Positions 1-5,556 of a stretch of DNA of 5,621 nucleotides are shown in pieces (position 1 is the stretch's first letter; each line of letters begins with the position of its first letter). Under the pieces are notes generated by a model. It saw only the letters and a list, made by a program, of their open reading frames with translations, did not search any database and was not told the DNA's origin. The position numbers and the translations under genes are program-made. This DNA is from Lachnospiraceae bacterium (GTDB lineage: Bacteria > Bacillota > Clostridia > Lachnospirales > Lachnospiraceae), in contig JAFSBP010000110.1 in assembly GCA_017437205.1 (NCBI GenBank), positions 1 through 5,621 on the forward strand. The letters run 5' to 3'.

Positions 1-225
1 GATGCGTATGTGGAGGTCGAACCCGGTCAGAACGGATTGAATATTCAACTGGAATCCGTGGTGCTTGCGCAGTTTGGTGATGCGATTGACCGCACTGTGC
101 GGGAGGTTTTGACGGAGCAGGGAATTACCGATGCCAATGTGCGGGTCGTGGACCGGGGCGCATTGGAGTGTGTTTTGCGTGCCCGTGTGGAGACGGCAGT
201 TCTTCGTGGAAAGGGGGAAGCATGA
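1..225 (+). CDS. citD: Citrate/citramalate lyase acyl carrier protein (gamma subunit), 5'-truncated
   Basis: This is the 3' part of the small acyl carrier subunit, open from the first base of the window: 74 codons plus TGA at 223-225. Family members are about 95-98 residues, so roughly 20 N-terminal residues are missing. The visible part fits CitD well, with an EPGQNGLNIQLES-like strand, a VLAQFGDAI helix and the C-terminal block VVDRGALECVLRARVETAV. In the family a serine near residue 14 carries the 2'-(5''-phosphoribosyl)-3'-dephospho-CoA group, followed by Asp. The first codon here (Asp) appears to sit just after that serine, so the modification site is probably immediately outside the window. 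The prosthetic arm would carry acetyl and then citramalyl (or citryl) groups between the alpha and beta subunits in the cytoplasm. The GTG at position 10 is an internal valine codon, not a start. The stop overlaps the citE start (TGATG), so the two genes are probably translationally coupled. The family call is firm; the substrate (citrate or citramalate) is inferred from neighbours. Confidence 0.93.
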   Translation, partial: DAYVEVEPGQNGLNIQLESVVLAQFGDAIDRTVREVLTEQGITDANVRVVDRGALECVLRARVETAVLRGKGEA

Positions 226-1103
226 TGCGTCGCAGTATGCTGTTTTTGCCCGGCAATAACCCCAATATGCTGATCAACGGTAATTGCCTGGGTGCTGATG
301 CCGTAATCTTTGATCTGGAGGATGCGGTTGCTCCCGACGAGAAGGATGCCGCCCGGATCCTGGTGCGCAATACCATGCGCTACATGGATTTCCGTGGCTG
401 CGAAATCATTGTGCGAATCAATTCCATTGATACACCCTATTGGAAAAAGGATATCGATGCCATTTTGCCGGAGCGCCCTGCGATGATCCTGCTTCCGAAG
501 ACCGGATGCCCTAAGGATGCACAGATGGTAGATGAGTACATGACAGAGGTGGAAAAGCGGCTTGGACTTGAAACCGGTACAGTGGGGCTCATGCCGCTCA
601 TTGAGACGGCGCTGGGTGTGGAAAATGCCTTTTCAATCGCCACTGCCTGCCCCCGTGTTCAGGCGCTGTTTTTAGGCGCGGAGGATTTGACGGCAGATCT
701 GCAGTGTAAGCGGACCAAGGAGGGGCGTGAGATCGAGTATGCCCGCACCCGTCTGGTAGTGGCTGCCCGCGCGGCAGGAATTGATGTGTACGACACACCG
801 TTTACCGACGTGAATGATGATGAATGTATGGAAGCAGACGCGATGTTGGCTAAGGGCCTTGGCTTCAGCGGAAAAGCATCCATCTCCCCTCGTCATGTGG
901 AAATTATTAATCAGGTGTTCAGCCCGTCAGTGAAGGAGATTGATTACGCCTACGAGGTGATGGAGGCCATTGCTCTTGCGAAAGAGCGGGGCAAGGGTGC
1001 GATCTCTCTTTACGGAAAGATGATCGATGCGCCCATCGTTGCCCGCGCAGAGCGGGTCATCGCGATGGCAGAGGCGCTGGGGATTGACAGGAGGGATGTG
1101 TGA
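225..1103 (+). CDS. citE: Citrate/citramalyl-CoA lyase beta subunit (CitE-like, HpcH/HpaI aldolase family)
   Basis: This 292-residue protein matches the usual CitE length (about 290-300). It is a TIM-barrel lyase that would cleave the ACP-bound acyl group, giving acetyl-ACP plus pyruvate (from citramalyl) or oxaloacetate (from citryl). Visible marks are the N-terminal RRSMLFLPGNNP block, FDLEDAV near residues 29-35, VRIN with Arg64 expected to bind substrate, LLPK ending at Lys92, and PLIETALG with Glu127. GAEDL with Asp154 follows; Glu127 and Asp154 are the expected Mg2+ ligands of the family. The C-terminal GFSGKASISPRHVEIIN and ISLYGKMIDAPI blocks are also typical. ATG codons occur at 222 and 225. 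I chose 225 because the AAGGGGG Shine-Dalgarno at 211-217 then lies 7 nt upstream and the junction matches the citE/citF junction; 222 is also possible. An upstream in-frame GTG at 168 would add unrelated sequence from inside citD and has no ribosome binding site. The lyase family is certain; citramalate as substrate is inferred from the adjoining glutamate mutase genes. Confidence 0.95.
   Translation: MRRSMLFLPGNNPNMLINGNCLGADAVIFDLEDAVAPDEKDAARILVRNTMRYMDFRGCEIIVRINSIDTPYWKKDIDAILPERPAMILLPKTGCPKDAQMVDEYMTEVEKRLGLETGTVGLMPLIETALGVENAFSIATACPRVQALFLGAEDLTADLQCKRTKEGREIEYARTRLVVAARAAGIDVYDTPFTDVNDDECMEADAMLAKGLGFSGKASISPRHVEIINQVFSPSVKEIDYAYEVMEAIALAKERGKGAISLYGKMIDAPIVARAERVIAMAEALGIDRRDV
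1089..1095 (+). promoter_or_regulatory. Ribosome binding site deciding the citF start
   Basis: AGGAGGG is a strong Shine-Dalgarno sequence inside the 3' end of citE. It stands 4 nt from a GTG at 1100 and 7 nt from the ATG at 1103. The spacing favours ATG 1103, which overlaps the citE TGA stop by one base. Confidence 0.75.
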
Positions 1104-2503
1104 TGAAAAAACTGGTAAATTCGCTTCGGGAAGCGATTGCTTTATCGGGGCTTAAAGATGGAATGACCGTCTCCTTTCATCATCACTTGAGAAACGGAGA
1201 CTATGTGCTGAATATGGTGATGAATGAGATCGCGGCCTTTGGTATCCGGGATCTGACCGTGAACGCAAGCTCTCTGTTCGATGTGCATGCACCGCTCATC
1301 CGACATATTGAAAAGGGGGTAGTGACCGGTGTGGCAGCCGATTACATTGCAGCCGGGCTTGGACGTGCGTTCTCTGCCGGGGTGTTGGAAAAACCGGTGG
1401 AATTTCGCACTCACGGTGGGCGCCCCGGTGATATCGCGCTGGGAAGAACACCCATCGATGTGGCGTTTATTGCGGCGCCGTCCGCAGACCCCATGGGCAA
1501 CTGTTCCGGAAAATACGGAAAGTCTGCCTGCGGAAGTCTGGGTTATGCCTTTGCTGACGCTATGTATGCGAAGAAGGTGGTCGTGATCACGGACAATCTG
1601 GTACCTTACCCGCTGCAGGATTGGTCTATCGCAGAGAATTATGTGGACTATGTGGTGGAGGTGGATGCCATCGGCGATCCGAAGGGAATTGTCTCCGGAA
1701 CGACGCAGATTACCCGCGATCCGGTGGGACTGGTGATGGCCTCCCACGCGGCAAAGGTGATTGAGGCATCCGGCCTTTTGAAGGACGGATTCTCCTTCCA
1801 GACGGGAGCAGGAGGGGCGTCTCTGGCGGCAGCAAAATTCTTAAAAGAAATCATGCTGAAAAAGCAGATTCAGGGAAGCTTCGGTCTAGGCGGCATCACC
1901 GGATATATGGTGGATATGCTGAGAGAAGGGTGCTTCCGCAGCTTGTTGGACGTTCAGTGCTTTGATCTGAAGGCGGTGGAGTCTTTGCGAAATGACCCGA
2001 GGCATCAGGAAATCTCCGCGATGCAGTATGCGTCGCCGTCCGCGAAAAGTGCGGTGGTGGACAGCCTTGACGTGGTAATCCTGGGCGCGACAGAGATAGA
2101 TACCCAGTTCAATGTAAACGTACACACTGATTCCAACGGATATATCATGGGAGGCTCCGGCGGCCACAGTGACACGGCGGCAGGGGCAAAGCTATCCATG
2201 ATTATTGCACCCATGTTCCGGGCGAGAATGCCCATTGTGACGGATCATGTGACCTGCATTTCGACGCCCGGAAAAGATATTGATGTGCTGGTGACTCAGG
2301 GCGGTATTGCGGTCAATCCGAAGAATGTGGAGCTGAAAAAGCGTCTGCTTGATGCCAAATTGCCTGTGATCGATATCCATGAGCTGAAGGAGAAGACAGA
2401 AAGAATCACAGGAGCTCCGGCGAAGCGGGCAAAGGGAGCGCGCGTGGTGGCAAAGGTGATTGGCAGAGAAGGGCAGCTGCAGGATGAGATTTATGGCGTC
2501 TGA
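1103..2503 (+). CDS. citF: Citrate/citramalate lyase alpha subunit (CitF-like ACP transferase)
   Basis: This 466-residue protein belongs to the CitF family. The alpha subunit moves the acyl carrier from acetate to citramalate (or citrate), forming the acyl-ACP that the beta subunit splits. Family hallmarks run the whole length: SGLKDGMTVSFHHHLRNGD near residues 15-33, HGGRPGDI, CGSLGYAFADA, SFQTGAGGASLAAAKFL, FGLGGITGYMVD, and EIDTQFNVNV near 331-340. The glycine-rich GGSGGHSDTA lies near 350-359, followed by MPIVTDHVTCIS and VDILVT-like IDVLVTQGGIAVNP near the end. Enterobacterial CitF is about 508-510 residues. This protein lacks the N-terminal extension of about 40 residues and begins almost at the first conserved helix. 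The citE overlap and strong ribosome binding site show that the short N-terminus is real. A GTG at 1100 is an alternative start adding one residue. No citX or citG follows, unlike enterobacterial citCDEFXG. Family membership is secure; substrate is inferred from context. Confidence 0.95.
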   Translation: MKKLVNSLREAIALSGLKDGMTVSFHHHLRNGDYVLNMVMNEIAAFGIRDLTVNASSLFDVHAPLIRHIEKGVVTGVAADYIAAGLGRAFSAGVLEKPVEFRTHGGRPGDIALGRTPIDVAFIAAPSADPMGNCSGKYGKSACGSLGYAFADAMYAKKVVVITDNLVPYPLQDWSIAENYVDYVVEVDAIGDPKGIVSGTTQITRDPVGLVMASHAAKVIEASGLLKDGFSFQTGAGGASLAAAKFLKEIMLKKQIQGSFGLGGITGYMVDMLREGCFRSLLDVQCFDLKAVESLRNDPRHQEISAMQYASPSAKSAVVDSLDVVILGATEIDTQFNVNVHTDSNGYIMGGSGGHSDTAAGAKLSMIIAPMFRARMPIVTDHVTCISTPGKDIDVLVTQGGIAVNPKNVELKKRLLDAKLPVIDIHELKEKTERITGAPAKRAKGARVVAKVIGREGQLQDEIYGV

Positions 2504-2518
2504 TTGTTGCAAAAAGTA

Positions 2519-2547
2519 TTGACAAAATTTACCGTACACCCTAGAAT
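2519..2547 (+). promoter_or_regulatory. Sigma-70-type promoter of the GntR-family gene
   Basis: A perfect -35 TTGACA (2519-2524) is separated by 17 bp from TAGAAT (2542-2547), a five-of-six match to the -10 consensus. Transcription would start near 2553-2555, giving a leader of about 24 nt before the ATG at 2578. No terminator is visible between the citF stop and this promoter, so the regulator may also be reached by read-through from citDEF. Confidence 0.8.
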
Positions 2548-2561
2548 TGATATAGAACAAT
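2548..2561 (+). promoter_or_regulatory. Candidate operator copy 1, at the gntR transcription start
   Basis: TGATATAGAACAAT lies directly downstream of the -10 box, over the predicted start of transcription. Twelve of its 14 bases recur in the same orientation in the glmS promoter (3657-3670). With the preceding T it forms an imperfect dyad, TTGATATAGAACAA (2547-2560), with outer TTG/CAA arms. Its position suits autorepression by the GntR protein. Binding is inferred. Confidence 0.45.
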
Positions 2562-2577
2562 GCTGGGGTGTATTTTT

Positions 2578-3555
2578 ATGGAATCAATTTATAAAATCAA
2601 TACGGAGTTGGATATTCCCATCTATCAGCAGTTGGTGGATTCTATCCGTGCGGCGATAAAAAAGGGCGAGTTGGCGGCCGGCCAGAAGCTTGCCACCGTG
2701 CAGGAGGTGACCGATGCACTGGGAATTGCCCGTGGAACCATTAAGAGGGCTTACGACGAGCTGGAACAGCTGGGACTGATCGAGAAGGTTCAGGGAAGAG
2801 GAACCTTTGTGCGTTATCAGCCGGAAAATTCCGGGAGCCGCAAGGAGCAGGCGATGGCTGCTATCGACACGGTGCTTAACCAGTTGGAGGAGATGGGCTT
2901 TTCTGCTGCGGAGATCAATATCTTTCTGAATTTGAAGCTCAGAGAGCGCGCGGAGGAGGAGGCTCACGTAAAAGTAGCGATTGTAGAGTGTAATGCGGAG
3001 AATCTGTCCCAGATGTCAGAGCAGTTGCGGCACATTAACGGGTTGGATATTTATTCCTATCTGCTGGAAAATGTTCAGGAATATCCCTATAAATTGGGTG
3101 AGGATTTCGACTTGATCGTCACAACGCCGTCCCACGCGGAGTATTTGGAGGGAGTTCTCCCGGTAAAGAAAAAAACAGTGCGGATTGCGCTGCGTCCTTC
3201 TGCCCACAGCCTTTCTCACATTATTAAGCTCCGTCCGGGGAACCGTTTGGGAATCATCTGTTATAGCAAGCGGTTTGGGGAATTGCTTTATGAGACCTGT
3301 CAGACGTACACGGAAAATGTTGTCGTGGATGAACCGATGAAGGCAGAGTCGGAAGCGGCAGTGGAGGAGTATTTGCGTGGAAAAGATGCAGTGCTGGTAC
3401 CGAAATTTTATGAAAAATATTTCAGCCCGCGGATTGTGAGTGTGCTGAAAACCTTTGGCGGTGCGCTGATTGATTGTTATTATAAGATGGATGAAGGGTC
3501 TCTTTTGTTTGTGGAGGCGAAGATCCGGAGATTGCTGGAAGAGAAGAAGATTTGA
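2578..3555 (+). CDS. GntR-family transcriptional regulator, uncharacterised effector domain
   Basis: This 325-residue protein begins with a clear GntR winged helix-turn-helix near residues 10-78: LDIPIYQQLVDSIRAAIKKG, the recognition helix region GIARGTIKRAYDELEQLG, and the wing VQGRGTFV. A charged helical stretch follows (about 88-130), resembling the linker of YtrA-like GntR proteins. From about residue 133 a domain of nearly 190 residues alternates hydrophobic strands and helices (KVAIVECN, DFDLIVTTPSHAEYL, RLGIICYSKRF, DAVLVPKFYEKY, GALIDCYYKMDEGSLLFVEAKIRRLLEE). It looks like a two-lobed alpha/beta ligand-binding fold, but I do not recognise a specific family and name no effector. No membrane segment or signal peptide is seen. 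I chose ATG 2578 because GGGGTG at 2565-2570 is 7 nt upstream; the ATG at 2560 has no such site and adds residues not typical of the family. Standing between citDEF and glmSLE, it probably regulates glutamate fermentation and may sense a pathway intermediate or cofactor; this is inference. Confidence 0.9.
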   Translation: MESIYKINTELDIPIYQQLVDSIRAAIKKGELAAGQKLATVQEVTDALGIARGTIKRAYDELEQLGLIEKVQGRGTFVRYQPENSGSRKEQAMAAIDTVLNQLEEMGFSAAEINIFLNLKLRERAEEEAHVKVAIVECNAENLSQMSEQLRHINGLDIYSYLLENVQEYPYKLGEDFDLIVTTPSHAEYLEGVLPVKKKTVRIALRPSAHSLSHIIKLRPGNRLGIICYSKRFGELLYETCQTYTENVVVDEPMKAESEAAVEEYLRGKDAVLVPKFYEKYFSPRIVSVLKTFGGALIDCYYKMDEGSLLFVEAKIRRLLEEKKI

Positions 3556-3556
3556 T

Positions 3557-3592
3557 AGGAGGGCTGTCGTAAGGTGTGCGGCGGCCCTCTTT
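3557..3592 (+). terminator. Probable rho-independent terminator after the GntR gene
   Basis: A long hairpin begins two bases after the GntR stop codon. The core arms GAGGGC (3559-3564) and GCCCTC (3584-3589) pair perfectly. The stem extends inward through G-U, G-C and C-G pairs to a 7-nt loop around 3571-3577, and outward through G-U and A-U pairs. The following U-run is short (TTT at 3590-3592) and then GC-rich, so termination may be incomplete. Confidence 0.6.
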
Positions 3593-3604
3593 CGCGCTTC
3601 GCGC
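3591..3604. repeat. Tandem TTCGCGC repeat / short GC hairpin
   Basis: Two adjacent copies of TTCGCGC (3591-3597 and 3598-3604) follow the terminator stem. They also let GCGC-TTC-GCGC (3594-3604) fold as a small hairpin. The sequence sits where a terminator's U-run would normally be. No function is assigned. Confidence 0.4.
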
Positions 3605-3648
3605 TCTCGATATTCCGACATCTTGTAAATAATTCTCTAACATTTTGC

Positions 3649-3680
3649 TTGACAAATGGTATAGAACATTATAGTATAAT
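3649..3680 (+). promoter_or_regulatory. Promoter of the glmS-glmL-glmE operon
   Basis: A perfect -35 TTGACA (3649-3654) lies in AT-rich DNA. A perfect TATAAT (3675-3680) is 20 bp away, longer than the optimum. TAGTAT (3672-3677) at 17 bp and TATAGT (3670-3675) at 15 bp are alternatives. The awkward spacing and the overlapping palindrome suggest a regulated promoter. The leader would be about 45-50 nt, too short for a riboswitch. Confidence 0.65.
3657..3670 (+). promoter_or_regulatory. Candidate operator copy 2, between -35 and -10 of glmS
   Basis: TGGTATAGAACATT matches the sequence at the gntR start site (2548-2561) at 12 of 14 positions, in the same orientation, including an unbroken TATAGAACA. 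It occupies the promoter spacer, where a bound protein could block or remodel RNA polymerase contact. A related AGAACAAT recurs at 3686-3693. Recognition by the GntR protein is inferred. Confidence 0.45.
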
Positions 3681-3683
3681 GTT
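3665..3683. promoter_or_regulatory. Perfect 19-bp palindrome over the glmS -10 region
   Basis: AACATTATAGTATAATGTT is two perfect 9-bp arms around a single central G (3674). It contains the TATAAT box and overlaps the shared 14-bp element by six bases. A symmetric protein-binding site is the simplest reading. A hairpin in RNA is unlikely because most of it lies upstream of the predicted transcription start. Confidence 0.55.
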
Positions 3684-3733
3684 GCAGAACAATATTAAGG
3701 TAATTCTGTGAAAAAATGTAACGAGGTACTGTG

Positions 3734-4168
3734 ATGGAAAAGCGAGATAAGAAGGTGCTGGTCATTGGTGTGATCGGTGCCGATGTACATGCTGTGGGTA
3801 ATAAGATTCTCTACCATGCGTTTACAGAGGCTGGTTTTGAGGTGGTAAATCTGGGCGTTATGGTATCCCAGGAGGAGTATATTGCGGCAGCGATTGAGTC
3901 AAGTGCAGATGCGATTGTGATATCTTCCCTGTACGGCCAGGGAGAACTGGATTGCCGCGGTATGCGTGAGAAGTGTGATGAGGCCGGTCTGAAGGGCATC
4001 CCTCTGGTAGTCGGCGGTAACATTGTCATTGGCAAGCAGAAGTTTGAGGATGTGGAGAAGCGTTTCAAGGCGATGGGCTTCGACCGAGCTTTCCCCCCGG
4101 GAACTGCGCCGGAGACGACCATCGAAGCATTGAGAGAACTGCTGCACATGGACGGTGAAGAAAAATGA
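3734..4168 (+). CDS. glmS: Glutamate mutase sigma subunit (methylaspartate mutase, B12-binding)
   Basis: This 144-residue protein is the small cobalamin-binding subunit of glutamate mutase. With GlmE it interconverts L-glutamate and (2S,3S)-3-methylaspartate by adenosylcobalamin radical chemistry in the cytoplasm. The B12 signature is complete: DVHAVG (DxHxxG) at residues 17-22, with His19 as the expected lower axial cobalt ligand, then SSL at 64-66 within SSLYGQGE, and the GG pair at 94-95 in VVGGN. The blocks [20 protein letters not shown] and [18 protein letters not shown] match the Clostridium tetanomorphum MutS protein closely as I recall it, and the length (about 137 there) agrees. ATG 3734 is preferred because AACGAGG (3720-3726) lies 7 nt upstream; a GTG at 3731 would add one residue with only 4-nt spacing. 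The gene is first in the glmS-glmL-glmE operon and its stop overlaps the glmL start (ATGA). Confidence 0.96.
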   Translation: MEKRDKKVLVIGVIGADVHAVGNKILYHAFTEAGFEVVNLGVMVSQEEYIAAAIESSADAIVISSLYGQGELDCRGMREKCDEAGLKGIPLVVGGNIVIGKQKFEDVEKRFKAMGFDRAFPPGTAPETTIEALRELLHMDGEEK

Positions 4169-5556
4169 AAGCGGTCTTGCTGATTGATTTCGGCAGTACA
4201 TATACCAAGCTGACGGCGGTGGATGTGGAAGCGGAGCAGATTTTGGGAACTGCCGCTTCTTATACCACGATTCATACGGATATCAATGATGGTCTTAAGT
4301 CAGCACTTGCTCTGTTGGAGCGAAAGACTGGTGAGCTGAATTACGAAGCCTGTTACGCCTGCTCATCGGCAGCCGGAGGTCTTCGCATGGTCACCAGCGG
4401 ACTGGTGCCGGAGCTTACCGGCGAGGCAGCCAGACTGGCGAGTTTGGGTGCGGGAGCGAAGGTGGTTGGTGTCTATGCCTTTCAGCTGACTGAGGATGAT
4501 TTGGAGGAGATTCTGGAATCGAAGCCGGATATCTTTCTGCTGGTGGGAGGAACTGACGGCGGAAATACCGAGTGTATCCTACACAATGCGAAGATGTTAG
4601 CATCGGCAAAGCCGGAGTTTCCCATTGTGATCGCCGGAAATCGGACAGCAAAGAGAGAGTGCGAACGGCTGCTTTCGGGCTGTGAGGTTTACTCCTGCCC
4701 CAACGTAATGCCGAAATTCGGCGTGCTGAACATTGAACCGACCCAGAAACAGATCAGGGAAATCTTCTTAAACCGGATCATTCAGGCAAAGGGTCTTAGC
4801 AAGGTCTCCGATATCCTTTCGGATATCATGATGCCGACTCCCTCGGCGGTGCTGCAGGCGATGAGCCTTCTGGCACAGGGCTGTGAGGAGGAAGCGGGAA
4901 TTGGAGAGCTGGTTGCCGTGGACGTGGGCGGCGCGACGACAGATGTGTACTCTATCGCCGACGGCATGCCCGAACACATGAATACGGTCTATAAAGGATT
5001 GCCGGAGCCCTACGCGAAGCGCACGGTGGAGGGAGATATCGGAATGCGCTACAGCGTTCAGGGAATCGTGGACGCAGCGGGACTACATCGAATCAGCGAA
5101 TTATCCGGATTGTCAAAGGACCGGGTTGTGGAGCTGGTGGAGGAACTGAAAGAGCACACCGATCGGGTGCCGAACGGTGATATTGAGCTGGAAATGCTGG
5201 ATTATGCCCTTGCATCCTGCGCGATCAGCGAGGCAGTCAGCCGGCATGCCGGAACGATTGCCGAGACATACACTATGATGGGTCAGACCTTTGTGCAGGA
5301 GGGAAAAAACCTGACGAAGGTAAAGCAGATCGTGGTGACCGGTGGAAGCCTGATCCACACAAAACGGACGGAGGAGATTGCAGCCCATGCGCTGTATGAC
5401 CCCGCAAATCCCTCATCTCTGCGCCCGAAGGAGGCAGATGTGTGGGTGGATCGAACGTACATATTGGCTGCGATGGGACTACTATCGACCTATTATCCCG
5501 GAACGGCGTTACGAATAATGAAAAAGGAGCTTGAATATCATGGACATTCAAAATAA
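4165..5556 (+). CDS. glmL: Glutamate mutase accessory protein GlmL (MutL family, ASKHA ATPase fold)
   Basis: This 463-residue protein is almost exactly the length of clostridial MutL and lies in its usual place between glmS and glmE. The actin/Hsp70-like nucleotide-binding fold is visible: phosphate-1 loop [11 protein letters not shown] (residues 6-16, Asp8), LLVGGTDGG near 126-133, second phosphate loop [14 protein letters not shown] near 251-264 (Asp253), and adenosine-type motif VVTGGSLI near 390-397. MutL is not required for glutamate mutase catalysis in vitro. By analogy with reactivases of other B12 enzymes, it may exchange damaged cobalamin or assemble the holoenzyme; this role is inferred from fold and context. 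This is unrelated to the DNA mismatch-repair MutL despite the shared name. It starts at ATG 4165, overlapping the glmS stop by four bases, with GGTGAAG just upstream. Its end overlaps glmE by 17 nt. Confidence 0.93.
   Translation: MKAVLLIDFGSTYTKLTAVDVEAEQILGTAASYTTIHTDINDGLKSALALLERKTGELNYEACYACSSAAGGLRMVTSGLVPELTGEAARLASLGAGAKVVGVYAFQLTEDDLEEILESKPDIFLLVGGTDGGNTECILHNAKMLASAKPEFPIVIAGNRTAKRECERLLSGCEVYSCPNVMPKFGVLNIEPTQKQIREIFLNRIIQAKGLSKVSDILSDIMMPTPSAVLQAMSLLAQGCEEEAGIGELVAVDVGGATTDVYSIADGMPEHMNTVYKGLPEPYAKRTVEGDIGMRYSVQGIVDAAGLHRISELSGLSKDRVVELVEELKEHTDRVPNGDIELEMLDYALASCAISEAVSRHAGTIAETYTMMGQTFVQEGKNLTKVKQIVVTGGSLIHTKRTEEIAAHALYDPANPSSLRPKEADVWVDRTYILAAMGLLSTYYPGTALRIMKKELEYHGHSK
5525..5529 (+). 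promoter_or_regulatory. Ribosome binding site of glmE
   Basis: AGGAG inside the 3' end of glmL lies 10 nt before the ATG at 5540. It supports a glmE start within glmL, in a different frame, and therefore coupled expression. Confidence 0.65.

Noticed and set aside
168..224. Upstream GTG extension of citE giving 18 more residues
   Set aside because: The extension lies in the conserved coding end of citD, has no suitable Shine-Dalgarno, and does not resemble CitE N-termini, which begin at the RRSMLF block.
1142..1747. Long minus-strand open frame of 201 codons opposite citF
   Set aside because: It is fully opposite a well conserved family gene, and its translation is rich in His, Arg and Cys with no recognisable motif. 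It is a shadow frame.
3016..3621. Minus-strand open frame of 201 codons opposite the GntR gene
   Set aside because: It is opposite the GntR coding region and reads through the terminator hairpin, with no ribosome binding site or recognisable domain.
3606..3733. Cobalamin riboswitch upstream of the B12-dependent mutase operon
   Set aside because: The predicted transcription start leaves a leader of only about 50 nt, and no B12-box-like conserved sequence or multi-helix structure is visible.
4165..5556. DNA mismatch-repair MutL
   Set aside because: The shared name is misleading. The motifs are ASKHA phosphate loops ([16 protein letters not shown]), not the GHKL ATPase motifs of repair MutL, and the neighbours are glutamate mutase genes.
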